64,000 nt of DNA from Azotimanducus sp965199815 (GTDB taxonomy: Bacteria; Pseudomonadota; Gammaproteobacteria; Pseudomonadales; Azotimanducaceae): positions 414,625 through 478,624 of the forward strand of contig CBDATE010000034.1 of the NCBI GenBank assembly GCA_965199815.1, given 5' to 3'. A program made the translations under genes and the position numbers. The notes under the pieces were generated by a model. That model did no database searches and had not been told where the DNA came from. It worked only from the letters and a program-made list of their open reading frames with translations. This document shows positions 45,167 through 58,400 of the stretch, in pieces. Within the stretch, counting starts at the first letter, position 1. Every line of letters starts with the position of its first letter.

Positions 45167-46051
45167 GTGCTCAAAGGACGGCTCGGTCTCGAAAGCGCAA
45201 AGGTTCCACACCGTGACCGGGCCGGATTGTTGTACCTTGCTCGTGGTGCGCTCACTGCGCGGGATGGAACGCTCGCTTTCGTTCAAGGCATAGCGACTGC
45301 TGCCGACGCGCTTGCACCGGGAGATTACGCGATACCGTTGCAAGGGGTATCCATGATTCTTCTGGGGCCTGGGTCCACGGTAAGCCATGATGCCTTGCGT
45401 CTGTTGGCCCACGCTCGTACCGGCCTTGCGGCAGTTGGTGAAGATGGTGTGCGCCTCTATACTGCGCCACCTTTGATGCCCGACCGGTCCGGACTCGCCC
45501 GGCGTCAGGCGCGCGCATGGGCTGACAAGTCTTCGTGGCTGATGATTGCCCGTCGCATGTACGCTTGGCGGTTGGGCAAGATACTTCCTCATCGCTCCAT
45601 TGAAGTACTGCGAGGAATTGAGGGAGCTCGGGTCAAGGAAGCCTATCGCCTTGTCGCCCAACAGATTGGAGTGCAATGGAATGGCCGCCGTTATGACCGT
45701 GCCCGTCCCAATGCGGCAGATTTACCCAATCAAGCGATCAATCACGCATCAAGTGCTGTCGAAGCCGCTGCCGCGATTGCCGTAGCTGCCACAGGGACGA
45801 TTCCACAGTTGGGATTTATTCACGAAGACCCCGGCCAATCCTTCGTACTCGACATTGCTGACCTCTTCCGCGAAAGCGTGACAGTTCCCTGTGCCTTTCG
45901 AGCTGCCAAGCGTGTGACGGAAAGGCCTCTTGAAAACATTGAACGCACAACCCGCAGAATCACTGGACGGGCGCTGGCGCGAGAACAGGTAATTCCCGCA
46001 ATGATTGGGCGAATTAAAGAGTTATTCCCGGAAGATCGTCAAGGAGAGTGA
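45167..46051 (+). CDS. cas1e: CRISPR integrase Cas1e
   Basis: 294 residues, GTG start directly after the cas6e stop, with a weak site GAAAG upstream. With Cas2e it captures and integrates new spacers. N-terminal beta domain (AKVPHRDRAGLLYLARGALT), then the catalytic helical domain with the Glu in RGIEGARVKEAYRLVA and the His and Asp in LGFIHEDPGQSFVLDIADLF. These correspond to the metal-binding triad of the family. The PLPNEA-like segment here reads NADLPNQAINHASSAVE (approximate). Confidence 0.95.
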   Translation: MLKGRLGLESAKVPHRDRAGLLYLARGALTARDGTLAFVQGIATAADALAPGDYAIPLQGVSMILLGPGSTVSHDALRLLAHARTGLAAVGEDGVRLYTAPPLMPDRSGLARRQARAWADKSSWLMIARRMYAWRLGKILPHRSIEVLRGIEGARVKEAYRLVAQQIGVQWNGRRYDRARPNAADLPNQAINHASSAVEAAAAIAVAATGTIPQLGFIHEDPGQSFVLDIADLFRESVTVPCAFRAAKRVTERPLENIERTTRRITGRALAREQVIPAMIGRIKELFPEDRQGE

Positions 46052-46058
46052 GCATTCG

Positions 46059-46352
46059 ATGCCTATGGCCATGATTGTTACACGCGATGTCGAGGACCGC
46101 TACCGTGGCTTTTTGACATCCATCATGCTGGAAATAGCGCCCGGTGTGTATGTAGCCCCGGACCTTTCAGCGGGTGTCAGAGTGCGGGTGTGGGATGTGC
46201 TGTCTGGTTGGTGGGAAAGGCTGGGTAGAGGGTCGATTGTGTTGGTTTGGCGTGACAAGGACGCAGTAGGAAACCTCCATATCGAAACGCTGGGAGAGCC
46301 GCCAAAAGAGATCGTGGATGCTGATGGAATCCTGCTCGTAAAGCGGCGATAA
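46059..46352 (+). CDS. cas2e: CRISPR adaptation protein Cas2e
   Basis: 97 residues, the normal size for Cas2e. It bridges two Cas1 dimers and, with them, sets spacer length. Start MPMAMIVTRDVEDRYRGFLT, then LEIAPGVYVAPDLSAGVR and VRVWDVLSGWW, VLVWRDKDAVGNLHIETLG, all usual. AAGGAG lies at 46041-46046, a little far (12 bases) from the ATG. Its stop is about 60 bp from the first repeat. Confidence 0.94.
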   Translation: MPMAMIVTRDVEDRYRGFLTSIMLEIAPGVYVAPDLSAGVRVRVWDVLSGWWERLGRGSIVLVWRDKDAVGNLHIETLGEPPKEIVDADGILLVKRR

Positions 46353-46413
46353 CCGCACCCAATTTGCTTCCTGTTCTTTAAAATCTTGTATAGTCAAAGA
46401 GTTGCTTGCTAGA
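46353..46413 (+). promoter_or_regulatory. CRISPR leader with array promoter
   Basis: A+T-rich stretch between cas2e and the first repeat, including TTCTTTAAAATCTTG and a good -10, TATAGT, at 46389-46394. It fixes the direction of transcription (rightward) and marks the end where new spacers enter. At about 60 bp it is short; part of the function may extend into cas2e. Confidence 0.75.
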
Positions 46414-49400
46414 GGCTCCCCCGCGCGGGCGGGGATAGACCCGCTTCTGCATCGGTCCGCGCGGGCCCGCGATCATATCGGCTCCCCCGCGCGGGCGGGG
46501 ATAGACCGTGACATCCAGCTAGTCGCCTTGGCCAGTATTGGCTGGACCTTCGTCAGGCTCCCCCGCGCGGGCGGGGATAGACCGTCCTTGAAGTCTCGAT
46601 CCATGTACTTGCGCGCACATGGGCTCCCCCGCGCGGGCGGGGATAGACCGCACTCCCACGCACTAAGGCCGACTTTCTCGACGGCTCCCCCGCGCGGGCG
46701 GGGATAGACCTTGTACATTGTGTGTGTCCTGTCTGTGTGTGTGGGCTCCCCCGCGCGGGCGGGGATAGACCGCTAGGCGAATCAGCAGTGAAGGGCAGAT
46801 AGGGGGCTCCCCCGCGCGGGCGGGGATAGACCCGTTTCCGCCCCGTCGCGAATCGACGAAGCAACGGCTCCCCCGCGCGGGCGGGGATAGACCCGTGATT
46901 GTCGGCGGATGCGGAAAGTTCGTATTGGCTCCCCCGCGCGGGCGGGGATAGACCTGTCTTTTTCAGGCTGTCCAGGACACTCTGTCCGGCTCCCCCGCGC
47001 GGGCGGGGATAGACCCTGAAGCACGTTTGCCTACTTGATGTAGCTTCCGGCTCCCCCGCGCGGGCGGGGATAGACCGTCCTTGAAGTCTCGATCCATGTA
47101 CTTGATCGAGGCTCCCCCGCGCGGGCGGGGATAGACCTAAAGCTCGAGGTCAAGTACGACCGACCGAGCGGGCTCCCCCGCGCGGGCGGGGATAGACCGC
47201 TCGCCTATGCCAAAGGATTCCCCTTTGATGCGGCTCCCCCGCGCGGGCGGGGATAGACCCAACTCATGGAAGACATCAAGGGATCCATCTCTGGCTCCCC
47301 CGCGCGGGCGGGGATAGACCCGACGCTGCAGGTGCAGAGGCATCAAGCAATGCGGCTCCCCCGCGCGGGCGGGGATAGACCCGTGAAGATAGATAGATTG
47401 CTCATCCTTGACTGGGCTCCCCCGCGCGGGCGGGGATAGACCCGTGCTTTCCAGCTTGGCCAAAACCGCCGGATTGGCTCCCCCGCGCGGGCGGGGATAG
47501 ACCCGCTCGCCGATCAAGTAATGTGATTGCCTTACCGGCTCCCCCGCGCGGGCGGGGATAGACCATCAAGCGGCGGCTTGATGTAATCGATCCGAATGGC
47601 TCCCCCGCGCGGGCGGGGATAGACCCCCTTTGTACAGGTCGAGTGCCTCCGTGAGCATGGCTCCCCCGCGCGGGCGGGGATAGACCCCGGTCGGCGTACG
47701 GCGGGATGACGTTCTCGTCGGCTCCCCCGCGCGGGCGGGGATAGACCCTCCGGCCTATCAAGCATCCCCACTACGTAGCTGGCTCCCCCGCGCGGGCGGG
47801 GATAGACCGGTAGCGCGCGGTACAGGAACTGAAATAGTGAGGGCTCCCCCGCGCGGGCGGGGATAGACCTGAGGCCCCCGCGCTCGCGCGGGGGAAACAG
47901 AAGGCTCCCCCGCGCGGGCGGGGATAGACCGTCGGCACGCGTGATAGTACGTACCGACTGTGCGGCTCCCCCGCGCGGGCGGGGATAGACCCAGCTTAAG
48001 CTCGTCACTGCTTTTATTAGCAGGGGCTCCCCCGCGCGGGCGGGGATAGAGCTGCGCGACTCGCACACCTGACAGAGGGCTCCCCCGCGCGGGCGGGGAT
48101 AGACCCTTCCCGGCTTCAGCGATTGATTTCACGAGCTTGGCTCCCCCGCGCGGGCGGGGATAGACCCCATGGAGGCATTATGGAAGCTCTAGGCATCATG
48201 GCTCCCCCGCGCGGGCGGGGATAGACCATGCACTTCGGTGTCGCTGCCGTCATGCAGGCGGGCTCCCCCGCGCGGGCGGGGATAGACCATGCGATTCCGC
48301 GAGTATGACGGGCGGTGTTGTGGCTCCCCCGCGCGGGCGGGGATCGCTTCGGTGAGCTGTCATCCTTGTAGAAGGCTCCCCCGCGCGGGCGGGGATAGAC
48401 CCGCTACATCTTCTTGCACTGTCGGCTGAATGCGGGCTCCCCCGCGCGGGCGGGGATAGACCCGTGGAGGTGCTGCTGCGCGACTGCCCTACCGTGGCTC
48501 CCCCGCGCGGGCGGGGATAGACCATGGCTTGCTGGTCTATACGGTCAGCTCAAGCCGGCTCCCCCGCGCGGGCGGGGATAGACCTCGATCGTGCCAGCCG
48601 TGTCCGTGACCCGCCGCGGCTCCCCCGCGCGGGCGGGGATAGACCGCGGCCAAACAACACATGGGGCTTTGATAGCCCGGCTCCCCCGCGCGGGCGGGGA
48701 TAGACCCCCAAGCCTTGGGCACGTCAAGAGCGTGGAGTAGGCTCCCCCGCGCGGGCGGGGATAGACCTTGGACAGGTTGCGAGGGTAGGCAAGATGCGGA
48801 GGCTCCCCCGCGCGGGCGGGGATAGACCTCCGTCACCAGTACGCGCCCGGCCAGACCGTCAGGCTCCCCCGCGCGGGCGGGGATAGACCCAATTTGGTCA
48901 GCGGCTCACGGCTGGAGTTCTTGGCTCCCCCGCGCGGGCGGGGATAGACCCGTATGTTGCTCGGGGAAGGGTGTCGCGGCGCAGGCTCCCCCGCGCGGGC
49001 GGGGATAGACCAGGTACGTGGACAGGATTGGAAGTAAGGGCACTGGCTCCCCCGCGCGGGCGGGGATAGACCTGCACCTGACTTGCCAGACCCCCTCAAT
49101 ACCGGAGGCTCCCCCGCGCGGGCGGGGATAGACCTCTACGACGGCGTACGCATTCAGCCGACAGTGCGGCTCCCCCGCGCGGGCGGGGATAGACCGAACA
49201 GAGTCGCTAAAGCTCTGACACGTCTAGCGGCTCCCCCGCGCGGGCGGGGATAGACCCGGACGGCATTGGCAGCCGGTTACGGTGCAGAAGGCTCCCCCGC
49301 GCGGGCGGGGATAGACCCGATGGCGGACTGGCGTTCGTTCGCTGCCTGTCGGCTCCCCCGCGCGGGCGGGGATAGACCGGGGATAGAGGCGACAGAGGGC

Positions 49401-52400
49401 TGCAAGGCCTAGGCTCCCCCGCGCGGGCGGGGATAGACCTGACCTGCAGGCCATGTGTCTGCGATATGAAGGGGCTCCCCCGCGCGGGCGGGGATAGACC
49501 CTGTGCTTCAGCTGGCGAGAGAGAAATTTCGCCGGCTCCCCCGCGCGGGCGGGGATAGACCATCAGGCAGATTGATAAAAAGCAGCATGTCGAGGGCTCC
49601 CCCGCGCGGGCGGGGATAGACCTTCCACCCGAGGTGATTGGATAGGGATGGTCGGGGCTCCCCCGCGCGGGCGGGGATAGACCCCAACAAAGAGCGCACC
49701 CGACGGGGGTACGGGGGGCTCCCCCGCGCGGGCGGGGATAGACCCTTCGTTGGCTACCGACAGGTGAGCGACAGTGGGGCTCCCCCGCGCGGGCGGGGAT
49801 AGACCCCCTCGCTGTCGGGGCAAGGCTACCGAACAAAAGGCTCCCCCGCGCGGGCGGGGATAGACCCGCTGCAAGGTCTTCCGCCTGCACGGTCAGGCGG
49901 GCTCCCCCGCGCGGGCGGGGATAGACCCTCGTGGGGCTATGACTCACCGGGAACGGCTGACGGCTCCCCCGCGCGGGCGGGGATAGACCCAATGTTGGAT
50001 ACGACATCGCAGTTTCGCCCTGGGCTCCCCCGCGCGGGCGGGGATAGACCATCGGCGCGCTGCCATCATTCGCCACCGGCAAGGGCTCCCCCGCGCGGGC
50101 GGGGATAGACCTGTCCACGCTGGCGGATACGTCAGCACATGGTCGGCTCCCCCGCGCGGGCGGGGATAGACCCTGCGCGCCAGCGATCTGACTGGCCGCG
50201 CTCGAGGCTCCCCCGCGCGGGCGGGGATAGACCCCGCATCAGAAAATGTTCATCACATCGCCTCATGGCTCCCCCGCGCGGGCGGGGATAGACCCCCTTT
50301 GGGGTCTTCACACACGCGAATAGACCAGGCTCCCCCGCGCGGGCGGGGATAGACCGTACATAGGTCGAGCAAGTGTATTCAAGTGGGGGGGCTCCCCCGC
50401 GCGGGCGGGGATAGACCTTGACCCAGGCGCCCCAGTCGCCGTTGTTGAGTGGCTCCCCCGCGCGGGCGGGGATAGACCGCGACCACGTATGCAGGCCAGT
50501 TGTCTGGGCGCGGCTCCCCCGCGCGGGCGGGGATAGACCTACATACTGCTCTGCCATGCCGCACGTATCTATGGCTCCCCCGCGCGGGCGGGGATAGACC
50601 TTCCATATCAAACTTGTTGCGCCCTGCACTTCCGGCTCCCCCGCGCGGGCGGGGATAGACCCATGATGGCGAAGTCGCCGTTGACTCCGGTTGCGGCTCC
50701 CCCGCGCGGGCGGGGATAGACCCGTGCTAGACCTTGATGAGATTCGCGACATGATGGCTCCCCCGCGCGGGCGGGGATAGACCCTCGGTGGCTTGGTCGC
50801 CGACGAAAAGCCAGTGGGCTCCCCCGCGCGGGCGGGGATAGACCGTGAGCAAGCGCAGCATCTTCCGCCATATCGGCGGCTCCCCCGCGCGGGCGGGGAT
50901 AGACCTGATGCAGTCAGAGCAGGCAAAGCCACGCCACCGGCTCCCCCGCGCGGGCGGGGATAGACCCGATTCGCGCTTCTCTGGTCGAGCGAATGGCCAG
51001 GCTCCCCCGCGCGGGCGGGGATAGACCGGTGAAGCTCGATGCTGAGCGCCAAGAGAAGCCGGCTCCCCCGCGCGGGCGGGGATAGACCCCAGAGGGAGCA
51101 GGTAGTGCAATACCTACGGGAGGCTCCCCCGCGCGGGCGGGGATAGATTACTGCCATCTTGTCGGCGCTCGCACCGAACGGAGGCTCCCCCGCGCGGGCG
51201 GGGATAGACCCGCGACAAGTTGGCGCATCTACGACGACGAGGTGGCTCCCCCGCGCGGGCGGGGATAGACCCCTGTGCGACGTATGTTGATAGGTCACGG
51301 TTGTGGCTCCCCCGCGCGGGCGGGGATAGACCCACGCCGCCACCCCGGAGCAAGTTGCTGCCGGTGGCTCCCCCGCGCGGGCGGGGATAGACCGTACGCC
51401 TACGACACCACCACAGTGACGCTCGAGGCTCCCCCGCGCGGGCGGGGATAGACCTTCCATCGCTTGTGTGTTACCAAATAATCCGTCGGCTCCCCCGCGC
51501 GGGCGGGGATAGACCTTCTCTTTCCGGCCTCAAGCCGCCATTGAAAATGGCTCCCCCGCGCGGGCGGGGATAGACCTGGCGCGAGGTCACTCGGTGGGAA
51601 GTGCGCACCGGCTCCCCCGCGCGGGCGGGGATAGACCCTGCATACCGCCCGACAATCACAGGCGTAGTCCGGCTCCCCCGCGCGGGCGGGGATAGACCCA
51701 AGTCACTATTTTCATCGCGTTGACCTTTCAGGGCTTCCCCGCGCGGGCGGGGATAGACCCCGCACCAGCACCCTGATAGGTATGCCTGTCCAGGCTCCCC
51801 CGCGCGGGCGGGGATAGACCCTTCCGAGTCGCAGTGACGAAAGCAGAAGCGATGGCTCCCCCGCGCGGGCGGGGATAGACCGTACACATCACCATCGGTG
51901 GTGCCAGTATTCAGGGCTCCCCCGCGCGGGCGGGGATAGACCATGCGCATAATGTCTATGCTTGTAGGGCACATAGGCTCCCCCGCGCGGGCGGGGATAG
52001 ACCTCACAAACGTGAAGACAGGTGTAGCAGCCACGTGGCTCCCCCGCGCGGGCGGGGATAGACCCTCGGCAGTTCGAGGCATACAACCGCGAGCTCAGGC
52101 TCCCCCGCGCGGGCGGGGATAGACCCTCGATGGTCTGGTCAGCGCCGATTTCGTCCGAGGCTCCCCCGCGCGGGCGGGGATAGACCCTCATTCATTCACA
52201 CAAGGAAAGCACTATGTATGGCTCCCCCGCGCGGGCGGGGATAGACCCCAAAAGAAGGCGCAAGAGAAGGCAAAGGAAGCGGCTCCCCCGCGCGGGCGGG
52301 GATAGACCCTTTTTTGAAAAAAGTTTTGCCAGAACGAGAAGGGCTCCCCCGCGCGGGCGGGGATAGACCTCCGGATTGGGCAGATGTCGACCGACTGGTG

Positions 52401-55400
52401 GCGGCTCCCCCGCGCGGGCGGGGATAGACCGCCTGTCACGTCATTGATAGCGATGATGGTGCGGGCTCCCCCGCGCGGGCGGGGATAGACCCTCTACCGG
52501 AAGGCCTGCAATGAGCAGCTGCGGGGCTCCCCCGCGCGGGCGGGGATAGACCTGGTGCACCTCGTGACTGGTAGCGCCGGAGCGGGGCTCCCCCGCGCGG
52601 GCGGGGATAGACCCGCGCGGAAGGTAGGCACAGCAGACCACACAGAGGCTCCCCCGCGCGGGCGGGGATAGACCCTATCCTGCTCGCCTTCCGGCTCAAC
52701 ACCGTATGGCTCCCCCGCGCGGGCGGGGATAGACCCCCTGCGGAATCCGTCAGGGCACGTGGCGTTGGGGCTCCCCCGCGCGGGCGGGGATAGACCCGTG
52801 TTCTGCACCGCGCGCCACGTCGTACCGCCGGCTCCCCCGCGCGGGCGGGGATAGACCTTGGACGATGTGTGCGCGCGAATACAAATGAACGGCTCCCCCG
52901 CGCGGGCGGGGATAGACCCCAGCATAGGGTATGCGCGGGTTCGCCCGCGCTGGCTCCCCCGCGCGGGCGGGGATAGACCCCTGCCAACCCTGTGGTATCC
53001 CACAGCGTATAGGGCTCCCCCGCGCGGGCGGGGATAGACCCAACACAGCCAGCATTACATCCTCCCGGAGACCGGCTCCCCCGCGCGGGCGGGGATAGAC
53101 CCCGCCGGTGCCCGCTCGCGTCTATAGGCAGCGCGGCTCCCCCGCGCGGGCGGGGATAGACCTCCGACCCGGTATGACTCTACTTGGCGGCCAGAGGCTC
53201 CCCCGCGCGGGCGGGGATAGACCCTCTATGCAGCATCAACAAAACCAAGATGTCGGGGCTCCCCCGCGCGGGCGGGGATAGACCTCCGGGATGTGAGGGG
53301 GTACTGGCAACCCTTCCGGCTCCCCCGCGCGGGCGGGGATAGACCCCGCCGCCGCGCCTGCTTTGATGGCCCCACCAAGGCTCCCCCGCGCGGGCGGGGA
53401 TAGACCTCTATGACATGACGTGGGGGGATTCGGTGCGATGGCTCCCCCGCGCGGGCGGGGATAGACCGTCCGAGGTCTGCATACGTGAGCGTATTCATGC
53501 GGCTCCCCCGCGCGGGCGGGGATAGACCTCTCTAGTGCCTGTTCGTCGGTCACTTCGATATGGCTCCCCCGCGCGGGCGGGGATAGACCCATGTGCATAT
53601 AGTGCACTAGCCTGAGAGGGATGGCTCCCCCGCGCGGGCGGGGATAGACCCATCAGGCCGTAAGTGAGATTCGGTGTGGCACTGGCTCCCCCGCGCGGGC
53701 GGGGATAGACCCGCGCCTGATACCTTCCTGCCTGAACTCACGGTGGCTCCCCCGCGCGGGCGGGGATAGACCCCGGTCTGCCATTGCTGTCCGGCCAGCC
53801 GTGTTGGCTCCCCCGCGCGGGCGGGGATAGACCCATGGCCAGTCGCAGCATTGGCCTCGGAATGACGGCTCCCCCGCGCGGGCGGGGATAGACCCGAAGT
53901 TCGGCGTCGCACCTTGACGCTGCAGGTGGCTCCCCCGCGCGGGCGGGGATAGACCCTGGTGGTGACTACCAGCGGCTCACCGTCAGCAGGCTCCCCCGCG
54001 CGGGCGGGGATAGACCTCGAATAGGTGGCCAGTCGCCACCAATGCATCCGGCTCCCCCGCGCGGGCGGGGATAGACCCTGTTGGATGGAGGTGCAGGCTA
54101 ATGCTCCATCGGCTCCCCCGCGCGGGCGGGGATAGACCCAGGCATGAAGAGCGCATCCGCCTCGTGGCAATGGCTCCCCCGCGCGGGCGGGGATAGACCG
54201 CGGCCAAACAACACATGGGGCTTTGATAGCCCGGCTCCCCCGCGCGGGCGGGGATAGACCTGAGCACGCTGGCGGATACGTCAGCATGTGGTCGGCTCCC
54301 CCGCGCGGGCGGGGATAGACCTCACACACTTGACGCACAACATGAAATCCCGGCGGCTCCCCCGCGCGGGCGGGGATAGACCCAGGCGACTGGTAGCGAT
54401 CGAAGTCGCCCGCAAGGCTCCCCCGCGCGGGCGGGGATAGACCGTTCGGCGCGCAATTCCGAGCTGCGCAGCTCGAGGCTCCCCCGCGCGGGCGGGGATA
54501 GACCCCAGACAGGCCAGTTGACTCCCAACGAGGCCAGGGCTCCCCCGCGCGGGCGGGGATAGACCTCCAGTGCATTCCAGTGCATTTGTAGTGCAGTTGG
54601 CTCCCCCGCGCGGGCGGGGATAGACCCATTGCTGTGCGCATGGCTGAAGCACCTGAAGCGGCTCCCCCGCGCGGGCGGGGATAGACCCTTGAACATGAAC
54701 ACTGAAGGGAGCCGAACAATGGCTCCCCCGCGCGGGCGGGGATAGACCCCCTCAAAACGCTGTATCACACCAAGTGCATACGGCTCCCCCGCGCGGGCGG
54801 GGATAGACCCAAAAGAAAAGATAATCGACGTAGTCCACGAACGGCTCCCCCGCGCGGGCGGGGATAGACCGTATGACTTGTAAGCGAGATAGGCTTGGTC
54901 GTAGGCTCCCCCGCGCGGGCGGGGATAGACCCGAGCACCTGGTCGGTGACTATCCGACGCTACCGGCTCCCCCGCGCGGGCGGGGATAGACCCCGGTAGC
55001 CCGAAGCCAGACAAGCGCCCCAGAACGGCTCCCCCGCGCGGGCGGGGATAGACCGACTAGGATTCCTCCGAGCCACAATAGCCTTCGGGCTCCCCCGCGC
55101 GGGCGGGGATAGACCACAATATCCGTCCGTTTTCAATCCGTGCCGGATGGCTCCCCCGCGCGGGCGGGGATAGACCTCGCGCAGCATGGCGCAGGCGACA
55201 GCGACCAGCGGCTCCCCCGCGCGGGCGGGGATAGACCGGATACGACACTGCTCGCCGACGTCGGGGCGGTGGCTCCCCCGCGCGGGCGGGGATAGACCCT
55301 GGACTCGCAGATTTTGACCGGTGGCGGTAGCGGCTCCCCCGCGCGGGCGGGGATAGACCTCACACTGTGCGGATGATCGCGCAAGGCATGCAGGCTCCCC

Positions 55401-58400
55401 CGCGCGGGCGGGGATAGACCCGCGACCCTGTACGCTGAATCGCAGAAGGCAGCGGCTCCCCCGCGCGGGCGGGGATAGACCCTGGACTGCACCGGTGGTG
55501 GTCGGGCGCTGGGGGGCTCCCCCGCGCGGGCGGGGATAGACCTTCAGCGGAAGCCTGCGCATACGCTCTCCAACCGGCTCCCCCGCGCGGGCGGGGATAG
55601 ACCGAGCGAGCGCGCTGCATCGCTGGCGCGTACGATGGCTCCCCCGCGCGGGCGGGGATAGACCCTCGTGGTACAACCGGCTCAAGAGCGTGTGGACGGC
55701 TCCCCCGCGCGGGCGGGGATAGACCTCTGATAGAGACAGAATGGCGTACTGATGGCGTGGCTCCCCCGCGCGGGCGGGGATAGACCTCCGCGCGCCTTCA
55801 GCCAGCGCCCGAAGGATGTGGCTCCCCCGCGCGGGCGGGGATAGACCGCACCAACCGCCGCCGCGCCTGCTTTGATGGCCGGCTCCCCCGCGCGGGCGGG
55901 GATAGACCTTGCTGAGATTGAGCGTGACTACAGACCTGAGCGGCTCCCCCGCGCGGGCGGGGATAGACCCGATATAACGATATCCGATATCTCTTCTAAA
56001 TAGGCTCCCCCGCGCGGGCGGGGATAGACCGTGCCAAGTCACCATTGACACCTACTGACGTAGGGCTCCCCCGCGCGGGCGGGGATAGACCACAGGCATG
56101 AAAAGTGCATCCGCCTCGTGACAAGGCTCCCCCGCGCGGGCGGGGATAGACCTTCGCTACCCGACCATAAATACAGCTTTGCACCGGCTCCCCCGCGCGG
56201 GCGGGGATAGACCGCACACCACCCAAGCCTTCTATCTGCGGGAACAGGCTCCCCCGCGCGGGCGGGGATAGACCGCGCGACGAGGTGGCTACAGCATCCG
56301 CCGAAATGGCTCCCCCGCGCGGGCGGGGATAGACCCACCGACTACCAGATCAAAGGCATCCTGACCAGGGCTCCCCCGCGCGGGCGGGGATAGACCCCTT
56401 CCCCGCATAGACATCGAGGGCAGGGAGCAGGCTCCCCCGCGCGGGCGGGGATAGACCCGATGCTTCCGGCAATAGACGCTTCGTAGTAGTGGCTCCCCCG
56501 CGCGGGCGGGGATAGACCCGTCACCTGGCTGATGTACTCGCCTTCAATCCCGGCTCCCCCGCGCGGGCGGGGATAGACCTCTTCTCGGCGTCTTCCTCTG
56601 TTGGCTGTCCCTGGCTCCCCCGCGCGGGCGGGGATAGACCCATCTTCGACCATCGCCTGCATCGCGGTATCGGGGCTCCCCCGCGCGGGCGGGGATAGAC
56701 CTCCGACTGACCACGCATCCAGTTGATAATCGACGGCTCCCCCGCGCGGGCGGGGATAGACCGTCGAACCTGACGAGACCAAGCATGACCGCAGCGGCTC
56801 CCCCGCGCGGGCGGGGATAGACCTCGTACTGTCGTAGGTCTGGCGTTCCCCGCCTTGGCTCCCCCGCGCGGGCGGGGATAGACCCGGGGCCATAAGCCAC
56901 AGCGCGCCACCGATGAGGGCTCCCCCGCGCGGGCGGGGATAGACCCGTGATTCAGGGGGCTTGCGCCGGAACAGTCGCGGCTCCCCCGCGCGGGCGGGGA
57001 TAGACCTCGATTTTGATGCTGTTCATGCTGGCACCTCCGGGCTCCCCCGCGCGGGCGGGGATAGACCCGTAGAGTTACAGGTCAACCGGATGTAGGGGAT
57101 GGCTCCCCCGCGCGGGCGGGGATAGACCGTAGGCATTTCCGCCGTCGCCCCTACGCCTGCGGGCTCCCCCGCGCGGGCGGGGATAGACCCTATCATTTGT
57201 GTGTCCTCTCAAGTGAAAATGTGGCTCCCCCGCGCGGGCGGGGATAGACCGCACTCCCACGCGCTAAGGCCGACCTTTTGTACGGCTCCCCCGCGCGGGC
57301 GGGGATAGACCCCAATACGCCCACGCAAAATTCGGCAGGAAAAGGGCTCCCCCGCGCGGGCGGGGATAGACCCGATTCCGTACTCGACCCCTATCTCGTA
57401 GAGCTGGCTCCCCCGCGCGGGCGGGGATAGACCATGCACTGGAAATGCACTGTAGGTGCACTGTAGGGCTCCCCCGCGCGGGCGGGGATAGACCCAAAAC
57501 GTGCCGGTGTTGATGTCGAGCACATATGGCTCCCCCGCGCGGGCGGGGATAGACCCAAGGCCACAGGCTGGAAGATCCGCGCGACCTGGGCTCCCCCGCG
57601 CGGGCGGGGATAGACCGTTCCAGTGATAGGCGTAATGCATAACGTCAAAGGCTCCCCCGCGCGGGCGGGGATAGACCCGAGAGCGCATAGCAGGCAAGCG
57701 CGCAGTTGCTGGCTCCCCCGCGCGGGCGGGGATAGACCCTCGCGCAGGCATCCTACAATGCTGGCGCTGGGGGCTCCCCCGCGCGGGCGGGGATAGACCC
57801 GGTCTGCAAGAGCGGGTGGTCGATGTGGCGCTGGCTCCCCCGCGCGGGCGGGGATAGACCCAAGGCTAGCCTGTGTGTCACTCGCTGGAAGGCGGCTCCC
57901 CCGCGCGGGCGGGGATAGACCATCTGACGCAGCACGCTGCCACGCCGGAACAAAGGCTCCCCCGCGCGGGCGGGGATAGACCTTTGTTCAGGAAAGGCAC
58001 GAGCAGCAGGCGGTGGGCTCCCCCGCGCGGGCGGGGATAGACCTTTGTTCAGGAAAGGCACGAGCAGCAGGCGGTGGGCTCCCCCGCGCGGGCGGGGATA
58101 GACCTTATCAACCTGACCCAGCACCGGTCGACCCAAGGGCTCCCCCGCGCGGGCGGGGATAGACCCGCGGTGCGGGTGCTCGCGGACTACCTGACCAAGG
58201 CTCCCCCGCGCGGGCGGGGATAGACCCGCTCAGCTGCGTACATCGCTGTATGCACACTGGGCTCCCCCGCGCGGGCGGGGATAGACCCAGAATGCGGACT
58301 TCCGTGACCGGCCAGTCCAGGGCTCCCCCGCGCGGGCGGGGATAGACCGAGCACTGGCGCGGGCTTCGCGTTCAATCCGGCGGCTCCCCCGCGCGGGCGG

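Noticed and set aside
46442..46479. First spacer contains CCGCGCGGGC, as in the repeat, suggesting a degenerate repeat
   Set aside because: Only 10 bases match in phase, the rest of the repeat is absent, and GC-rich palindromes are common here.
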